This document shows, piece after piece, positions 17,323-26,576 of a DNA stretch of 64,000 nucleotides; the stretch's first letter is position 1; each line of letters begins with the position of its first letter. Under the pieces are notes generated by a model. It saw nothing but the letters and a program-made list of their open reading frames with translations, did not search any database and was not told where the DNA came from. Position numbers and translations under genes: made by a program. Source of the DNA: Glycomyces amatae. Lineage in GTDB: Bacteria > Actinomycetota > Actinomycetes > Mycobacteriales > Micromonosporaceae. The stretch covers positions 393,386-457,385 of the forward strand of contig NZ_JAJLQZ010000003.1 of NCBI RefSeq assembly GCF_020991375.1, read 5' to 3'.

Positions 17323-17452
17323 CCTGCCATCGTGACATGTTGCGCCACAAGATGTCTCATTGGGATCAGAAGTCCTCTTAGGTTTTACCGGCCGTTGGGC
17401 CGGCGGCCATGTGCCCGCACTGGGCGCGACCGGGCGCGCACGGGCGGCGCGG

Positions 17453-18607
17453 TCAGAGGCCCGACAGGTAGGCCTCCAGGGCCGCGGCGTAGGCGGCCGG
17501 GTCCTCGTTCCAGGCGGCGGTGTGGCCCGAGGCGGTGGTCACGACGGTGGTCCGGTCGGCGGGGAGCCCTTCGGCGAAGTCGAGCGTCGCGGTGTGGTCC
17601 ACGGTCTCGTCGGCGGTGTCGACGAACAGCAGCATCGGCATGTCGAACTCGTCGGTGAAGTTCCGCTGGTCGAGGCCGTCGAGGTCGAGGTCGGCGCGCC
17701 ACTCCACGATCCGCTTGGCGGCCCACGTGATCGGGGCGATCACGTTGCGGTCCTCGGCCTGCATGTCGAGCGTGGAGTTCCAGTCCATGACCGGCGAGTC
17801 GAGCACGATGCCGCGGATCAGGGCGGGGTCCTCGATCTTGCGGGCCGCGGTCGCGGCGATGGCGCCGCCCATCGACCATCCGTGCAGGATCACGTCCTCC
17901 GCGCCGTTCGCGAGCGCGTAGTCGATCGCGGCCAGGACGTCGTCGCTCTCGTACTCGCCGAGGCTGTGCTTCCCGTTGGGGGCGTCGGGGGCGCCCTCGT
18001 CGTTGCGGTAGGTGACGGCGAGGACGGGGTAGCCGAGGTCCTGGTAGACCTCGATCCCGCGGAGGGTCTCGGCCGGGGAGGCGTTGCGGCCGTGCACGGT
18101 GACGACCCAGGTCGCCTCGTCGCCGGGCAGCCGCCAGGCGGGCATGTCGCCGAGCTCGGTGGGGATGTCCACAGTGGTGTATTCGAGCCCGAGTGCGGCG
18201 GACGGGTCGTCGCGGTAGGCGTAGGTGTCGACGCGGACCCGCGTGCCCGCGGCGAGGTCGCCGTAGATGACGCGGTCGAGCGCGCGGGTGACGGTGTCCT
18301 CGCCGGACTCGACGATGTCGCCGACGATCGCCTGGCCGCCGTCCCACGACAGGCCCCACGTGCCGGGCTTCTCGGTGTGCTTCCCGCGCGGCAGCGTCAC
18401 CGTCGTGCCGTCCACGGCCTCGACGGTGACGTCGTAGTCGCTCGCGGAGTGGTCGACGTCGATGACCTCGCCGGAGAAGTACCAGCCGGCGCCGCCGAGC
18501 GCGCCGAGGGCGAGCACGAGGACCACGGCGAGCGAGATGAGGATCGCGCGGAGGGGGCGGCGGCGCTTCCTGGGGGCCTGGGCTTCGGTCTCGGCCGTTG
18601 TCGTCAC
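17453..18607 (-). CDS. membrane-anchored alpha/beta hydrolase
   Basis: A 384-residue protein with a basic N-terminus (RKRRRPLRA), a single membrane helix (about residues 22-45) and an extracytoplasmic alpha/beta-hydrolase domain. The nucleophile elbow is GWSMGG (Ser at about residue 247), preceded by the oxyanion strand VVTVHGRNASP. The acid is likely in LLFVDTADETVDH and the histidine in TASGHTAAWNED. Similar proteins are annotated as Bem46/YqkD-like hydrolases. The substrate is unknown. The gene is monocistronic or read through from the YbaB side; the ABC genes follow on the same strand. Confidence 0.85.
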   Translation of the reverse strand: MTTTAETEAQAPRKRRRPLRAILISLAVVLVLALGALGGAGWYFSGEVIDVDHSASDYDVTVEAVDGTTVTLPRGKHTEKPGTWGLSWDGGQAIVGDIVESGEDTVTRALDRVIYGDLAAGTRVRVDTYAYRDDPSAALGLEYTTVDIPTELGDMPAWRLPGDEATWVVTVHGRNASPAETLRGIEVYQDLGYPVLAVTYRNDEGAPDAPNGKHSLGEYESDDVLAAIDYALANGAEDVILHGWSMGGAIAATAARKIEDPALIRGIVLDSPVMDWNSTLDMQAEDRNVIAPITWAAKRIVEWRADLDLDGLDQRNFTDEFDMPMLLFVDTADETVDHTATLDFAEGLPADRTTVVTTASGHTAAWNEDPAAYAAALEAYLSGL

Positions 18608-18667
18608 GATGGTTCCTCGGGGGGCTCGGCGGGCTGGTCGTTCGATCTTAGGAGGCGCCCGCCCCGT

Positions 18668-20401
18668 TCACGAGCGGCCCTTGGTCCACAGGCCCCAGGC
18701 GCGGGCGTACGGCCCGTCGGCGGCGGCGAGGTCCTCGTGGGTCCCCTCCTCCACGATGCGGCCGTGCTCCATGACGACGATCCGGTCGGCCTTCGCGGCC
18801 TGGTCGAGCCGGTGCGCCACGAGCAGCCCGGCGCGGCCTTCGAGGGCCGCGGCGGCGGCCCCGTCGAGCGCGGCCGAGTCGGCGCTGCCGGCTTCGGCGG
18901 TGGCCTCGTCGAGGACGGCCAGGCGCGGGTCGAGCAGGACCACGCGGGCCAGCGCGAGCGCCTGGGCCTGGGCGGGGGTCAGCTCGAGGCCGCGGTCGCC
19001 GACGCCGGTGTCGAGCCCGTCGGGCAGGGCCAGCAGGGAGCGGGCGCCGACGCGGCGCAGCGCGGCCTCCAGCTCGTCGTCGGCGGCGCCGGGCCGGACC
19101 AGGTCGAGGTTCTCGCGGAGGGTCCCGTCGAAGACGTGGACCTCCTGGGTCACCAGGGCCACGGACGGGCCCGGGCCGGCGACGGCGACGCGCCCGGCGT
19201 CGGGTTCGAGGACTCCGGCGACGATCGCCGCGAGGGTGCTCTTGCCCGCGCCGGAGGAGCCGACGAGCGCCACGGTCTCCTTGGGGCCGATGCGCAGCGA
19301 GACGCCGCTGAGGACCGGGTGCCCGGGCGTGTAGGCGAAGTCGAGGGCCTCGGCCTCGGCGGCCGCGTCGGTCTCGGGCTCGGGGCGCTCGGGGGCCTTG
19401 AAGCGGTCGGCGCCGATGACGCCGACGATGCGGCGCATCGAGGCGAGCGCGGACTGGAGGTCGTCGACGACGATCATGAGCCGGTTGATCGGGTCGAACA
19501 GCCTGAGGAAGAACAGCATCGCGGTGGTCGCGGCGCCGACGGTGCCCTGGCCCTCGCGCACGAGCCAGAAACCGACGACGAGGATCGAGCCCATGCCGAG
19601 GAACTCGGCGAAGTTGAGCCGCGCGAAGAACCCGTTGACGACCGTCTGGGCCCGCACCGACCACCGGGCGACCGCCCACGAGGCGGCGGCGATGCGCTTC
19701 CCGTGCGGGCGCGAGAGCCCGAAGGCGTGGACGGTCTCGATGCCGCGCAGGGAGGCGAGCAGGTGGTGGGCGCGGTGGGCCATGGCGGCGCGCTCGGCCT
19801 CGTAGACCTCGGGGGCGGTGCGCTGGTGCCAGCGGAGGGCGAGCGCGTGGACGGGGGCGACGACGAGGACGGCGGCGACGGCGAAGCGCCAGTCGAGGAC
19901 GGCCATGCCGACGACGGTCATCGCGATGGAGAACGCGGACCCGGCGACGGCGGGCACGACCAGCGGGGCCGCTTCGGCCACCACGTTGACGTCGTCGCCG
20001 GAGCGGCTGACGAGGTCCCCGGCGCCGGCGCGCTCGAGGGCGGCGCGCGGCAGGGCGAGCCCGCGGGCGACCATGCGCTCGCGGGTGGAGGCGAGGACGC
20101 GCTCGACCAGGCGGGTCGCGCCGACCTGGCCGACGCCGTCGGCCGCGGCGGCCACGAGCGAGCCCGCGGCGATGGCCCCGGCGAGCCGCCAGACGCGTTC
20201 GGCGCCTTCACCATTGGCCACCACGTCGACGAGGGCGCCGAGGGCGGCGGGGGTGACCAGGCCCGCGGCGGCGCCGGCGGTCAGGAGCGCGACGACGCCG
20301 ACCACGCGCCACGTGCCGCCCTTGAGCGCCAGGCGCACCTCGGCGCGGACCTGGGCGGCGTCGGCGAGGGGCAGGGCCTCCCGGGCGGCGTGGTCACTCA
20401 T
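18668..20401 (-). CDS. ABC transporter, fused permease/ATPase, second subunit of an iron-box-controlled pair
   Basis: A 577-residue half-transporter: six membrane helices (about residues 25-300) then an ATPase domain. Walker A is GSSGAGKST, and Walker B reads LLDPRLAVLDEATAEAG. The signature loop LELTPAQAQALALARVVL is unusual: TPAQ replaces the normal SGGQ. Its ATP site formed with the partner may thus be degenerate. The ATG at 20401 overlaps the upstream gene by 8 bases (ATGAGTGA); a GTG at 20416 is possible. With the partner it resembles YbtPQ/IrtAB-like heterodimers, and the upstream iron box suggests ferric-siderophore traffic. Confidence 0.85.
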   Translation of the reverse strand: MSDHAAREALPLADAAQVRAEVRLALKGGTWRVVGVVALLTAGAAAGLVTPAALGALVDVVANGEGAERVWRLAGAIAAGSLVAAAADGVGQVGATRLVERVLASTRERMVARGLALPRAALERAGAGDLVSRSGDDVNVVAEAAPLVVPAVAGSAFSIAMTVVGMAVLDWRFAVAAVLVVAPVHALALRWHQRTAPEVYEAERAAMAHRAHHLLASLRGIETVHAFGLSRPHGKRIAAASWAVARWSVRAQTVVNGFFARLNFAEFLGMGSILVVGFWLVREGQGTVGAATTAMLFFLRLFDPINRLMIVVDDLQSALASMRRIVGVIGADRFKAPERPEPETDAAAEAEALDFAYTPGHPVLSGVSLRIGPKETVALVGSSGAGKSTLAAIVAGVLEPDAGRVAVAGPGPSVALVTQEVHVFDGTLRENLDLVRPGAADDELEAALRRVGARSLLALPDGLDTGVGDRGLELTPAQAQALALARVVLLDPRLAVLDEATAEAGSADSAALDGAAAAALEGRAGLLVAHRLDQAAKADRIVVMEHGRIVEEGTHEDLAAADGPYARAWGLWTKGRS

Positions 20402-22097
20402 GGGCGTGCTCGTCACTGCTGCTCGTTTCGACGCGGTGGAGGTCGACCACGCGGTCGCACACGGCCAGGAGCGCGGGCGCGTCGGTGATCAGGAGGGTCG
20501 AGTGGGAGCCGCGGGCCCCGCGGAGGCGTTCGGCGATGCGGGCCTCGGTGACGGAGTCGACGGCGGTGGTCGGCTCGTGGAGCACCAGCAGCGGCGGGTG
20601 CTGGGCGAGGGCGCGGGCCAGGGCGAGGCGCTGGCGCTGGCCGCCGGACAGGCGCAGGCCGTCGTCGCCGACCTGGGCGTCGAGCCCGTCGGGGGCGGCC
20701 TCGACGATCTCGGCGCAGTCGGCGGCGTCGAGGGCGGCGGCGGTGCGCTCCTCGGTGGCGGTGCCGAGGGCGACGTTCTCGCGGATGGTGCCGTCGAACA
20801 GGGCCGCGTGGTGCGGGACGACGAGGATCGAGGCGCGCAGGGCCTCCAGGTCGAACTCGTCCAGGGGGCGGCCCTGCCAGGCGGCGGTCCCGGCCGGTGA
20901 GGGGGCGCCGGAGAGGATCGCGGCGAGGTCGGCGGCGCCCTCGGGTCCGGTGCGCAGGCCGACGCACTCGCCGGGGGCGACGTCGAGCGAGAACCCGTCG
21001 AGCGCTCCGGTGCCGGTGAGCGCCAGGCGTCCTCGGCCCGGTTCGGGCCTGGCGGTCCCGGGGGACGCGACCCGGGGGGCGAGGGTGAGGACGGTGAGGA
21101 CGCGGGCGGCTGCGGCGAGCGCGCCCGCCCACATGGGGCCGAACGCGGAGGCGAACGACCCGATGGGGCCGATGATGAACTGGGTGAGGCCCACGACGGT
21201 GATGAGCTGGCCGACGGTGAAGTCGCCGTCGAGGGCGCGGAGCCCGGCGACGACGGCGAGCCCGGCGACGAACAGGCCGGTGGCGAGGTTCATGGAGCCG
21301 ACGAAGACGCCTTGGGCGCCCGCGGCGTGCAGGCTCCCGTCGAGGGCGTCGCGGCTGGCGCGGCGGTAGCGGTCGGCCCCGGCGGCCTGGGCGCCCAGGC
21401 CGGACAGGATGCGGTACCCGGCGAGGAGGTCGGCGGCCTTGCCGGAGGCCTCGGCGGCGAGTTCGGACTGGCGCTGGGAGCGGCGGCGCAGCGGCCCGCC
21501 CGCGCGGTCCATGAGGAGCAGGAGCAGCGGGACGCCGATGAGGACGGCGAGGCCGATCTGCCAGGAGATGGACAGGAGCACGACGGCGCACAGCAGGATG
21601 CCCGCGAACTGGCCCACGGGGAAGACCGCGATGAACACGGCGCGGGAGAGGACGTTGACGTCGGTGGCGGCGATCGAGAGCGAGGTGCCGGGGAGCCCGG
21701 CGCGCCCGGCGACCCCGGCGGGGTCGAGCAGCCGCCCGGCGACGAGGGTGCGCAGCCGGTGCTGCACGGCCTCCATGCCGAGCAGGCCGAGGCGGGAGCC
21801 GAACCGGTAGCTGAAGGAGAGCATCGCGAAGTCGGCGGCGAGCAGCGCCAGGCACAGGGCGAGGCGGACGGGGTCGCCGGTGGCGACGGCCTGGTCGATG
21901 GCGAAGCCCATGACGACCGGGACGAGGGCCTCGCCGATCTGGTGGCCGATCGCGAGGACGGCGGCGGGCGCGGTGTACCGGGGGGCGCCGAGGATGACGC
22001 GGGCGGCGAGGCGCCGCGGCGTGGTGTCCGCGTCGACGCGGACGGGCCGCACGGGGATCGGTTCGGCGGGGGCCTGGAACCAGCGCGGGAGTCTCAT
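20394..22097 (-). CDS. ABC transporter, fused permease/ATPase, first subunit of an iron-box-controlled pair
   Basis: A 567-residue exporter-fold half-transporter with six helices (about residues 30-310) and a C-terminal ATPase domain. The signature loop RLSGGQRQRLALARALAQHP is intact, and Walker B lies in LLVLHEPTTAVDSVTE with His where most have Asp-Glu. The Walker A region is altered: APGECVGLRTGPEGAADLAA replaces the usual GxxGxGKST. So this subunit lacks a normal P-loop while the partner lacks a normal signature loop, a complementary asymmetry that leaves one composite ATP site intact, as in other heterodimeric exporters. An IdeR-type iron box lies 84-102 bases upstream. Confidence 0.85.
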   Translation of the reverse strand: MRLPRWFQAPAEPIPVRPVRVDADTTPRRLAARVILGAPRYTAPAAVLAIGHQIGEALVPVVMGFAIDQAVATGDPVRLALCLALLAADFAMLSFSYRFGSRLGLLGMEAVQHRLRTLVAGRLLDPAGVAGRAGLPGTSLSIAATDVNVLSRAVFIAVFPVGQFAGILLCAVVLLSISWQIGLAVLIGVPLLLLLMDRAGGPLRRRSQRQSELAAEASGKAADLLAGYRILSGLGAQAAGADRYRRASRDALDGSLHAAGAQGVFVGSMNLATGLFVAGLAVVAGLRALDGDFTVGQLITVVGLTQFIIGPIGSFASAFGPMWAGALAAAARVLTVLTLAPRVASPGTARPEPGRGRLALTGTGALDGFSLDVAPGECVGLRTGPEGAADLAAILSGAPSPAGTAAWQGRPLDEFDLEALRASILVVPHHAALFDGTIRENVALGTATEERTAAALDAADCAEIVEAAPDGLDAQVGDDGLRLSGGQRQRLALARALAQHPPLLVLHEPTTAVDSVTEARIAERLRGARGSHSTLLITDAPALLAVCDRVVDLHRVETSSSDEHAHE

Positions 22098-22180
22098 CGC
22101 CGGGTCCCGGCGGGGGCGGCGGGGCGGGTGCGGGGTCGCATGGGTTCCTGTCTGCGGGCGGCGGGGCGGTCACCGGAATA

Positions 22181-22199
22181 TTAGGCAAGGCTAACTTAG
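22181..22199 (-). promoter_or_regulatory. IdeR/DtxR iron box upstream of ABC pair
   Basis: TTAGGCAAGGCTAACTTAG matches the DtxR/IdeR consensus TTAGGTTAGGCTAACCTAA at 15 of 19 positions. It lies in the promoter region of the two-gene ABC operon, so repression by iron-loaded IdeR is predicted. Confidence 0.8.
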
Positions 22200-22232
22200 T
22201 TCGCAAGGTGGTCCCGCACACGTCCCCGGGGC

Positions 22233-23000
22233 TCACAGGTTGACGGTGAACTCCAGCAGGTCCAGGCGCATGGCGGCGTCGCGCAGGAGCAGGAACCCGA
22301 CGATGGCGATGACCCAGCCGGTGGTGCTGGTGGCGTGCTTGGTCATCCAGTCGTTGATCCGCTGGAGGAGCGGCTCGACCGCGTCGCGGGCGACGAGCCG
22401 GGCGGCGAGGAGGACGAGCGCGGGCAGGACCATGACGGCGCAGTAGGCGGCCATGGCGGCGGTGGTCCCGGCGGCGCCGAGCCCGGCGGCGGTGACCATG
22501 CCGATGGCGGCGAGGTAGGGCAGCATGGTGGCGACTTCGAGGGCGGCCGCGCCGGCGGCGAGGCCGGCGAGGGACAGGACCGAGCCGCGCCGGGTGCGCG
22601 TGCCGGCCGCGGCGCCGGTCTCGCCGGTCTCGCCGGTCTCGTCGATGCCGAGGGCGCGTTCGCGCCAGCGCGCGACGCGGCCGCCGCCCTCCTTCTGCTT
22701 CTTGGGGTCGAACCGGAAGCTGAGGAGGATCAGGCCCGCGCCGAGGACGAGCTGGACCCACGAGGCGGCGCGGGTGTCCAGGAGCGCGCCGATGTCACCG
22801 ACGAACGCGGTCGCGCCGAGCGCGACGGCCAGGCCGACGACGAAGTAGAAGGCGGCGATGGTGCCGAGGTAGACGAGCATGCGCCCGGCCCTGACCCGGC
22901 CGGGGGCGAGCAGGAGCCAGATCGGGATGAGCAGCGTGCCGAAGCTCGTCGAGTCGATCAGGGCGAGCGCGGCGAGCGATGCGGCGAGGGCGAGGTCCAT
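22233..23000 (-). CDS. GAP-family (Sap) membrane protein
   Basis: A 255-residue membrane protein with about six helices arranged as two triplets around a charged loop (DPKKQKEGGGRVARWRERAL, about residues 105-124). It resembles the GAP family, whose mycobacterial member Sap helps move sulfolipid across the membrane; LysE-like folds are related. The loop includes a three-fold ETG repeat coded by 9-base tandem units. The ATG at 23000 begins MDLALAASLAALALIDSTSF, the conserved family start. The iron box begins beyond its 3' end and serves the next operon, not this gene. Confidence 0.75.
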   Translation of the reverse strand: MDLALAASLAALALIDSTSFGTLLIPIWLLLAPGRVRAGRMLVYLGTIAAFYFVVGLAVALGATAFVGDIGALLDTRAASWVQLVLGAGLILLSFRFDPKKQKEGGGRVARWRERALGIDETGETGETGAAAGTRTRRGSVLSLAGLAAGAAALEVATMLPYLAAIGMVTAAGLGAAGTTAAMAAYCAVMVLPALVLLAARLVARDAVEPLLQRINDWMTKHATSTTGWVIAIVGFLLLRDAAMRLDLLEFTVNL

Positions 23001-23118
23001 GTACGCAGCGTAGGGAGCCGGAGGGGCCTCGCGCGTCGGTCGCGGGAGTGAGGTTCGGCAGGGCGCGTGCACCTTTGGTGGCAAGCCGAAAGGCGCGGGC
23101 GGCGGCGCCATTGATTTA

Positions 23119-23130
23119 GATAGCGCTTTC
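23119..23130 (+). promoter_or_regulatory. LacI-family-like operator upstream of the BNR_4 gene
   Basis: GATAGCGCTTTC matches the common LacI-type operator GAAAGCGCTTTC at 11 of 12 positions and lies 59 bases upstream of the BNR_4 start. A GATAGCGC element is also found upstream of the SDR gene (8288-8295). Confidence 0.5.
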
Positions 23131-23188
23131 CAGTACTGTCGTCCTTCAATGCGTCCGTGCCCCGCGGACCCGCCCGAGGAGGCCCCCA

Positions 23189-24493
23189 GTGCAGCCAGGT
23201 CCCGAACCCCGCGTGATCAACGACAACGGCGCGTGGTGCTGGTTCCAGGACGAGCGGGCGCTCGTCGACCCCGCCTCGCAGACCCTCGTCGCCGGCTCCA
23301 TCGCCGCCGCCGAGGGGCCCGGCGGCGAGGCCCGGTCCGGCAACGTCGAGCTCGCCGTCGTGGACCTGCGCACCGGCGAGTCCGAAGTGGTCGTGCTCCA
23401 CGAGCGCCTGGAGGTCGACGACCACGACGTGCCCGCGCTGTGGCGGCGCTCGGACGGGCGCTGGCTCGCCGTCTACACCAGGCACAAGACCGACGACCTG
23501 ACCCGCTGGCGCGTCTCGGAGCCCGGCGACCCGACCCGGTGGGGGCCCGAGCGAACCTTCGACTGGAGCGGCCTCACCGGGGGCCGGGGCGTCACCTACT
23601 CCAACCTGCGCGCCCTGGACGGGCGGCTGTACTGCTTCGCGCGGGCCGTGAACGACGACCAGTGCGCGCTCGTCTCCGACGACGAGGGCGACACCTGGAC
23701 CTACGCGGGCAAGCTCTTCACCCGCCCGAAGGTGGGCTACGTCAACGGCTACACCCGCTACGCCGGGGACGCGGACGGCGCGCGCATCGACCTGGTCACC
23801 ACCGACCACCACCCGCGGGACTTCGACAACTCGATCTACCACGGCTACCTCGAGGGCGGGGCCCTGCGCCGCAGCGACGGCACCGTGCTCGACCCCGAGG
23901 CGCTGCAAGGGGACGCGCTCTCGCAGGAGGGCCTGACCACGGTGCTCGCGGCCGGGTCCGAATGGAGCGGCGAGCGGATCTCCCACTGCTGGACCACCGA
24001 CCTCCGCCGCGCCGCGGACGGGACGGTCGCGGCGGTGCTGACCGCGCGGTTCGGCGTCGACCCCGAGGAGCGCTTCTTCCGCGAGCGCCCGGTGCCGGAC
24101 CTCAGGTTCTTCTACGCCCGCCTCGCGCCCGGCGGCGAGTGGCGGGTGAGCGAGCTCGCGCGGGCGGGCGCCGGGCTCATGCCGCACGAGGAGGACTACA
24201 CCGGCCTGGCCGCGATCGACCCCTACGACCTCGACGCCGTGTACACCTCGACGCCGGTCGACCCGCGCGACGGGACGGCGCTGGCGCACCACGAGATCTT
24301 CGCGGGCCGCACCGCCGACGGCGGGGCGTCGTGGACGTGGACCCCGGTCACCGCGGACTCCGAGGCGGACAACCTGCGGCCGATCGTGGCCCCGGGCGAC
24401 CCTTCACGGGTGCCGCTGCTGTGGTTCCGCGGCTCGATGACCGCCTCGCAGCACTACGCGTGCGAGGTCGTGCTGCTCGACCGGCGGCGCTGA
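23189..24493 (+). CDS. BNR_4-family (sialidase-like propeller) protein
   Basis: A 434-residue protein without a clear signal peptide. NDNGAWCWFQDERALVDPAS near the start, LEVDDHDVPALWRRSDGRWL (about residues 73-92), and NDDQCALVSDDEGDTWTYAG with its Asp-box pattern are typical of BNR repeat family 4 proteins (PF15892), which include polysaccharide lyases and putative carbohydrate hydrolases. Start is the GTG at 23189, just after a GAGGAGG ribosome site. The LacI-like operator upstream supports carbohydrate-responsive control. The exact enzyme activity is unknown, and a cytoplasmic location would imply action on imported oligosaccharides. Confidence 0.8.
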   Translation: MQPGPEPRVINDNGAWCWFQDERALVDPASQTLVAGSIAAAEGPGGEARSGNVELAVVDLRTGESEVVVLHERLEVDDHDVPALWRRSDGRWLAVYTRHKTDDLTRWRVSEPGDPTRWGPERTFDWSGLTGGRGVTYSNLRALDGRLYCFARAVNDDQCALVSDDEGDTWTYAGKLFTRPKVGYVNGYTRYAGDADGARIDLVTTDHHPRDFDNSIYHGYLEGGALRRSDGTVLDPEALQGDALSQEGLTTVLAAGSEWSGERISHCWTTDLRRAADGTVAAVLTARFGVDPEERFFRERPVPDLRFFYARLAPGGEWRVSELARAGAGLMPHEEDYTGLAAIDPYDLDAVYTSTPVDPRDGTALAHHEIFAGRTADGGASWTWTPVTADSEADNLRPIVAPGDPSRVPLLWFRGSMTASQHYACEVVLLDRRR

Positions 24494-24535
24494 GCGGCCC
24501 GGCCGCCGGCCCCGCCCGTCGGCGGACGGGACCGG

Positions 24536-24808
24536 TCACCCGTCGCCGTAGCGCGCGGCCGCGCGGGCCTTCGCCTTGGCCGCCAGGGCCTCGCGGTCGC
24601 GCGGCGGCGCCTGGGTCACCAGGGAGTCCAGGAGCTCCTGGGTGGCGGCGGCGACCGCGGCGACCGCCCGGTCGAAGGCCTCCTGGTTGGCCTGCGACGG
24701 CTTCGAGGACCCGCTGACCTTGCGGACGTACTGGAGCGCCGCCGCGGCGACTTCGTCGCCGGTGGCGGGCGGCTCGAGATTGAACAGGGTGCGAACACTG
24801 CGACACAT
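24536..24808 (-). CDS. DUF2277 family protein
   Basis: A 90-residue protein with the DUF2277 pattern: MCRSVRTLFNLEPPATGDEV at the start, ALQYVRKVSGSSKPSQANQE in the centre (about residues 24-43) and a basic helical tail. It is the usual family length. DUF2277 members are small helical proteins widespread in actinobacteria with no known function. Convergent with the BNR_4 gene (42 bases) and divergent from the serine hydrolase gene (74 bases). Confidence 0.9.
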   Translation of the reverse strand: MCRSVRTLFNLEPPATGDEVAAAALQYVRKVSGSSKPSQANQEAFDRAVAAVAAATQELLDSLVTQAPPRDREALAAKAKARAAARYGDG

Positions 24809-24841
24809 GCCCTCAGCATCCCACGCGGCTGCGACAATCGC

Positions 24842-24858
24842 GTTTACGGCGGGTTTAC
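24842..24858 (+). promoter_or_regulatory. GTTTAC direct repeats, OmpR-type response-regulator site
   Basis: Two GTTTAC half-sites start 11 bases apart (24842 and 24853), the spacing typical of OmpR/PhoB-family response regulators. They lie 25-41 bases upstream of the serine hydrolase gene, whose operon encodes such a regulator, so autoregulation is likely. Confidence 0.5.
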
Positions 24859-24882
24859 AGCCCGGCCCCTACGGTCTGGGGC

Positions 24883-26559
24883 ATGAGACGCATTTCCATC
24901 ATCACGGCGGCGCTGCTGCTGACGGCCGCCTGCTCGGGCGGCGAGCCCGACGAGGCCGCCGACACCGCCGAACCGGCCTGCGACCCCGCGCTGACGACCG
25001 GGCTGAGCCACTGGGCCGACGCGGGCTTCAGCGGCTCGCTCGCGCTCGGCGGCGCCGAGGGGCTCTCGTGCCTGGCCGCGTTCGGCACGGCCGACGCCGA
25101 GGAGCCGAACACGCCCGAGACCGTGTTCGCGATCGGCTCGGTCAGCAAGGCCTTCACCGCGGCGGCGGTCTACGACCTGGTCGACGCCGGGGCCCTGGAC
25201 CTCGGCGACCGGGCCGGATCGCTCGTGCCGGAACTGGGCGGCCCCGCGGCCGAGGCCACCGTCGAGCAGCTGCTGCTGCACACCAGCGGCCTCACCGGCT
25301 CGCACGGCGAGGACCACGCGCCGCTCGACCGCGACGAGGCGATAGCGGCCCTGAGCGCCCTGGAGACCGCGTTCGAACCGGGCACCGACTACCTGTACTC
25401 CAACGCCGGGTACACGATCCTGGCGCTCATCGTCGACGAGCAGGCCCGCGAGCGGTCCGGTTCGTCCTACCGGGACTACCTCGCCGAGGAGATCCTGACG
25501 GCCCCCGGCGGCGAGCGGCTCGGCGGGTTCTGGGACGGCGAGCCCGCCGCTCCCGGACCGCGCGCCGTCGGCCGGACCGAGGCGGGCCCCGCCGCGTCGG
25601 TCGGCGACTTCGCGGGCCCGCACTGGGCGATGTCGGGCAACGGCGACCTGGCGATGACCCCCGCCGACCTCGCGACCTGGACCTCCCTGCTGTTCGCGGG
25701 CGAGATCATCGCCCCCGGGGCGGTCGAGGAGCTGCGCGGCACCGCCTTCGACCACGGCGACGGCTCGACCGAGATCCCCGGCTGGGTCGCGCTCGACGCC
25801 GAGGCGTTCGGCACGCCGGTCGTCATGTCGGCCGGAGGCGGCGGCGACACCGGCCACGAGGCGGTGGTCGCCTGGCTGCCCGACACCGGCGCGGTCCTCA
25901 CCGTCGCCTCCAACACCGACGGGGTCGCGGCGGGCGAGCTGCTGGAGGCGATCGGCCCCGCGCTCGCGGCCGGCGAGCCGGTGCCCGCCCCCGAGGGCGG
26001 CGCCGAGGCCGACCCGGAGGAGCTGCGGGCCGCCGAGGGCGTCTACCGCCTCGACTCGGGCGGGACGTTCACCGTCACCGCCGGGGACGGGGCCCTGTCC
26101 GTGGCGGCCGACGGCGCCGATGCGGCCGCGGCCCTGTTCAGCTCCGGCGACTACACCGCCGAGGACGTCGCCGCGCACGAGGACGCCGTCCTGTCGCTGC
26201 TCGAGGGCGGGACCGACCTGGGCGACGAGGAGCGGGCGGCCGCAGAGGACACGGTCGGGCCGATCACGTCGGTCGCGCTCGCCGGGACCGCCGTGGAGGA
26301 GTCCGAGCTGCGCACCTACGTGCGCATCGAGGGCGAGGACGGCTCGGTGCTGGCCTGGTACGCCCTGGACGGGCAGGGCGGTCTCGCCGGTGTCTGGCTC
26401 GGCGCCGAGCCGCCGGTGTTTACGCTGGTGCCCACGGGCGGCGAGGGCGCCTACCGCCAGGAGGACCTCTCGGGCGCCGGGGCCGGGCTCCGCGTGACGT
26501 TCGCCGGGGACCTGATGAGCGTCGACGGGCCCGCGGGCGCCGCCGAGGCCCGTCGCTGA
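24883..26559 (+). CDS. secreted serine hydrolase (class C beta-lactamase/penicillin-binding type), probable lipoprotein
   Basis: A 558-residue protein with a short signal sequence ending LLLTAACSGG, a lipobox-like cysteine at about residue 17. The catalytic domain (about 35-360) has SxxK in IGSVSKAFTAAAVYDLVDAG, HTSG in LLLHTSGLTGSHGEDHA, and YxN in YLYSNAGYTILALIVDEQ, the class C beta-lactamase/D-alanyl-D-alanine esterase arrangement. About 200 extra C-terminal residues form an acidic, repetitive domain of unknown role. The two-component genes follow 2-17 bases later, so it may report on, or respond to, cell-wall-active compounds; that is an inference. Confidence 0.85.
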   Translation: MRRISIITAALLLTAACSGGEPDEAADTAEPACDPALTTGLSHWADAGFSGSLALGGAEGLSCLAAFGTADAEEPNTPETVFAIGSVSKAFTAAAVYDLVDAGALDLGDRAGSLVPELGGPAAEATVEQLLLHTSGLTGSHGEDHAPLDRDEAIAALSALETAFEPGTDYLYSNAGYTILALIVDEQARERSGSSYRDYLAEEILTAPGGERLGGFWDGEPAAPGPRAVGRTEAGPAASVGDFAGPHWAMSGNGDLAMTPADLATWTSLLFAGEIIAPGAVEELRGTAFDHGDGSTEIPGWVALDAEAFGTPVVMSAGGGGDTGHEAVVAWLPDTGAVLTVASNTDGVAAGELLEAIGPALAAGEPVPAPEGGAEADPEELRAAEGVYRLDSGGTFTVTAGDGALSVAADGADAAAALFSSGDYTAEDVAAHEDAVLSLLEGGTDLGDEERAAAEDTVGPITSVALAGTAVEESELRTYVRIEGEDGSVLAWYALDGQGGLAGVWLGAEPPVFTLVPTGGEGAYRQEDLSGAGAGLRVTFAGDLMSVDGPAGAAEARR

Positions 26560-26576
26560 CGATGGAGGAGGGTCCG

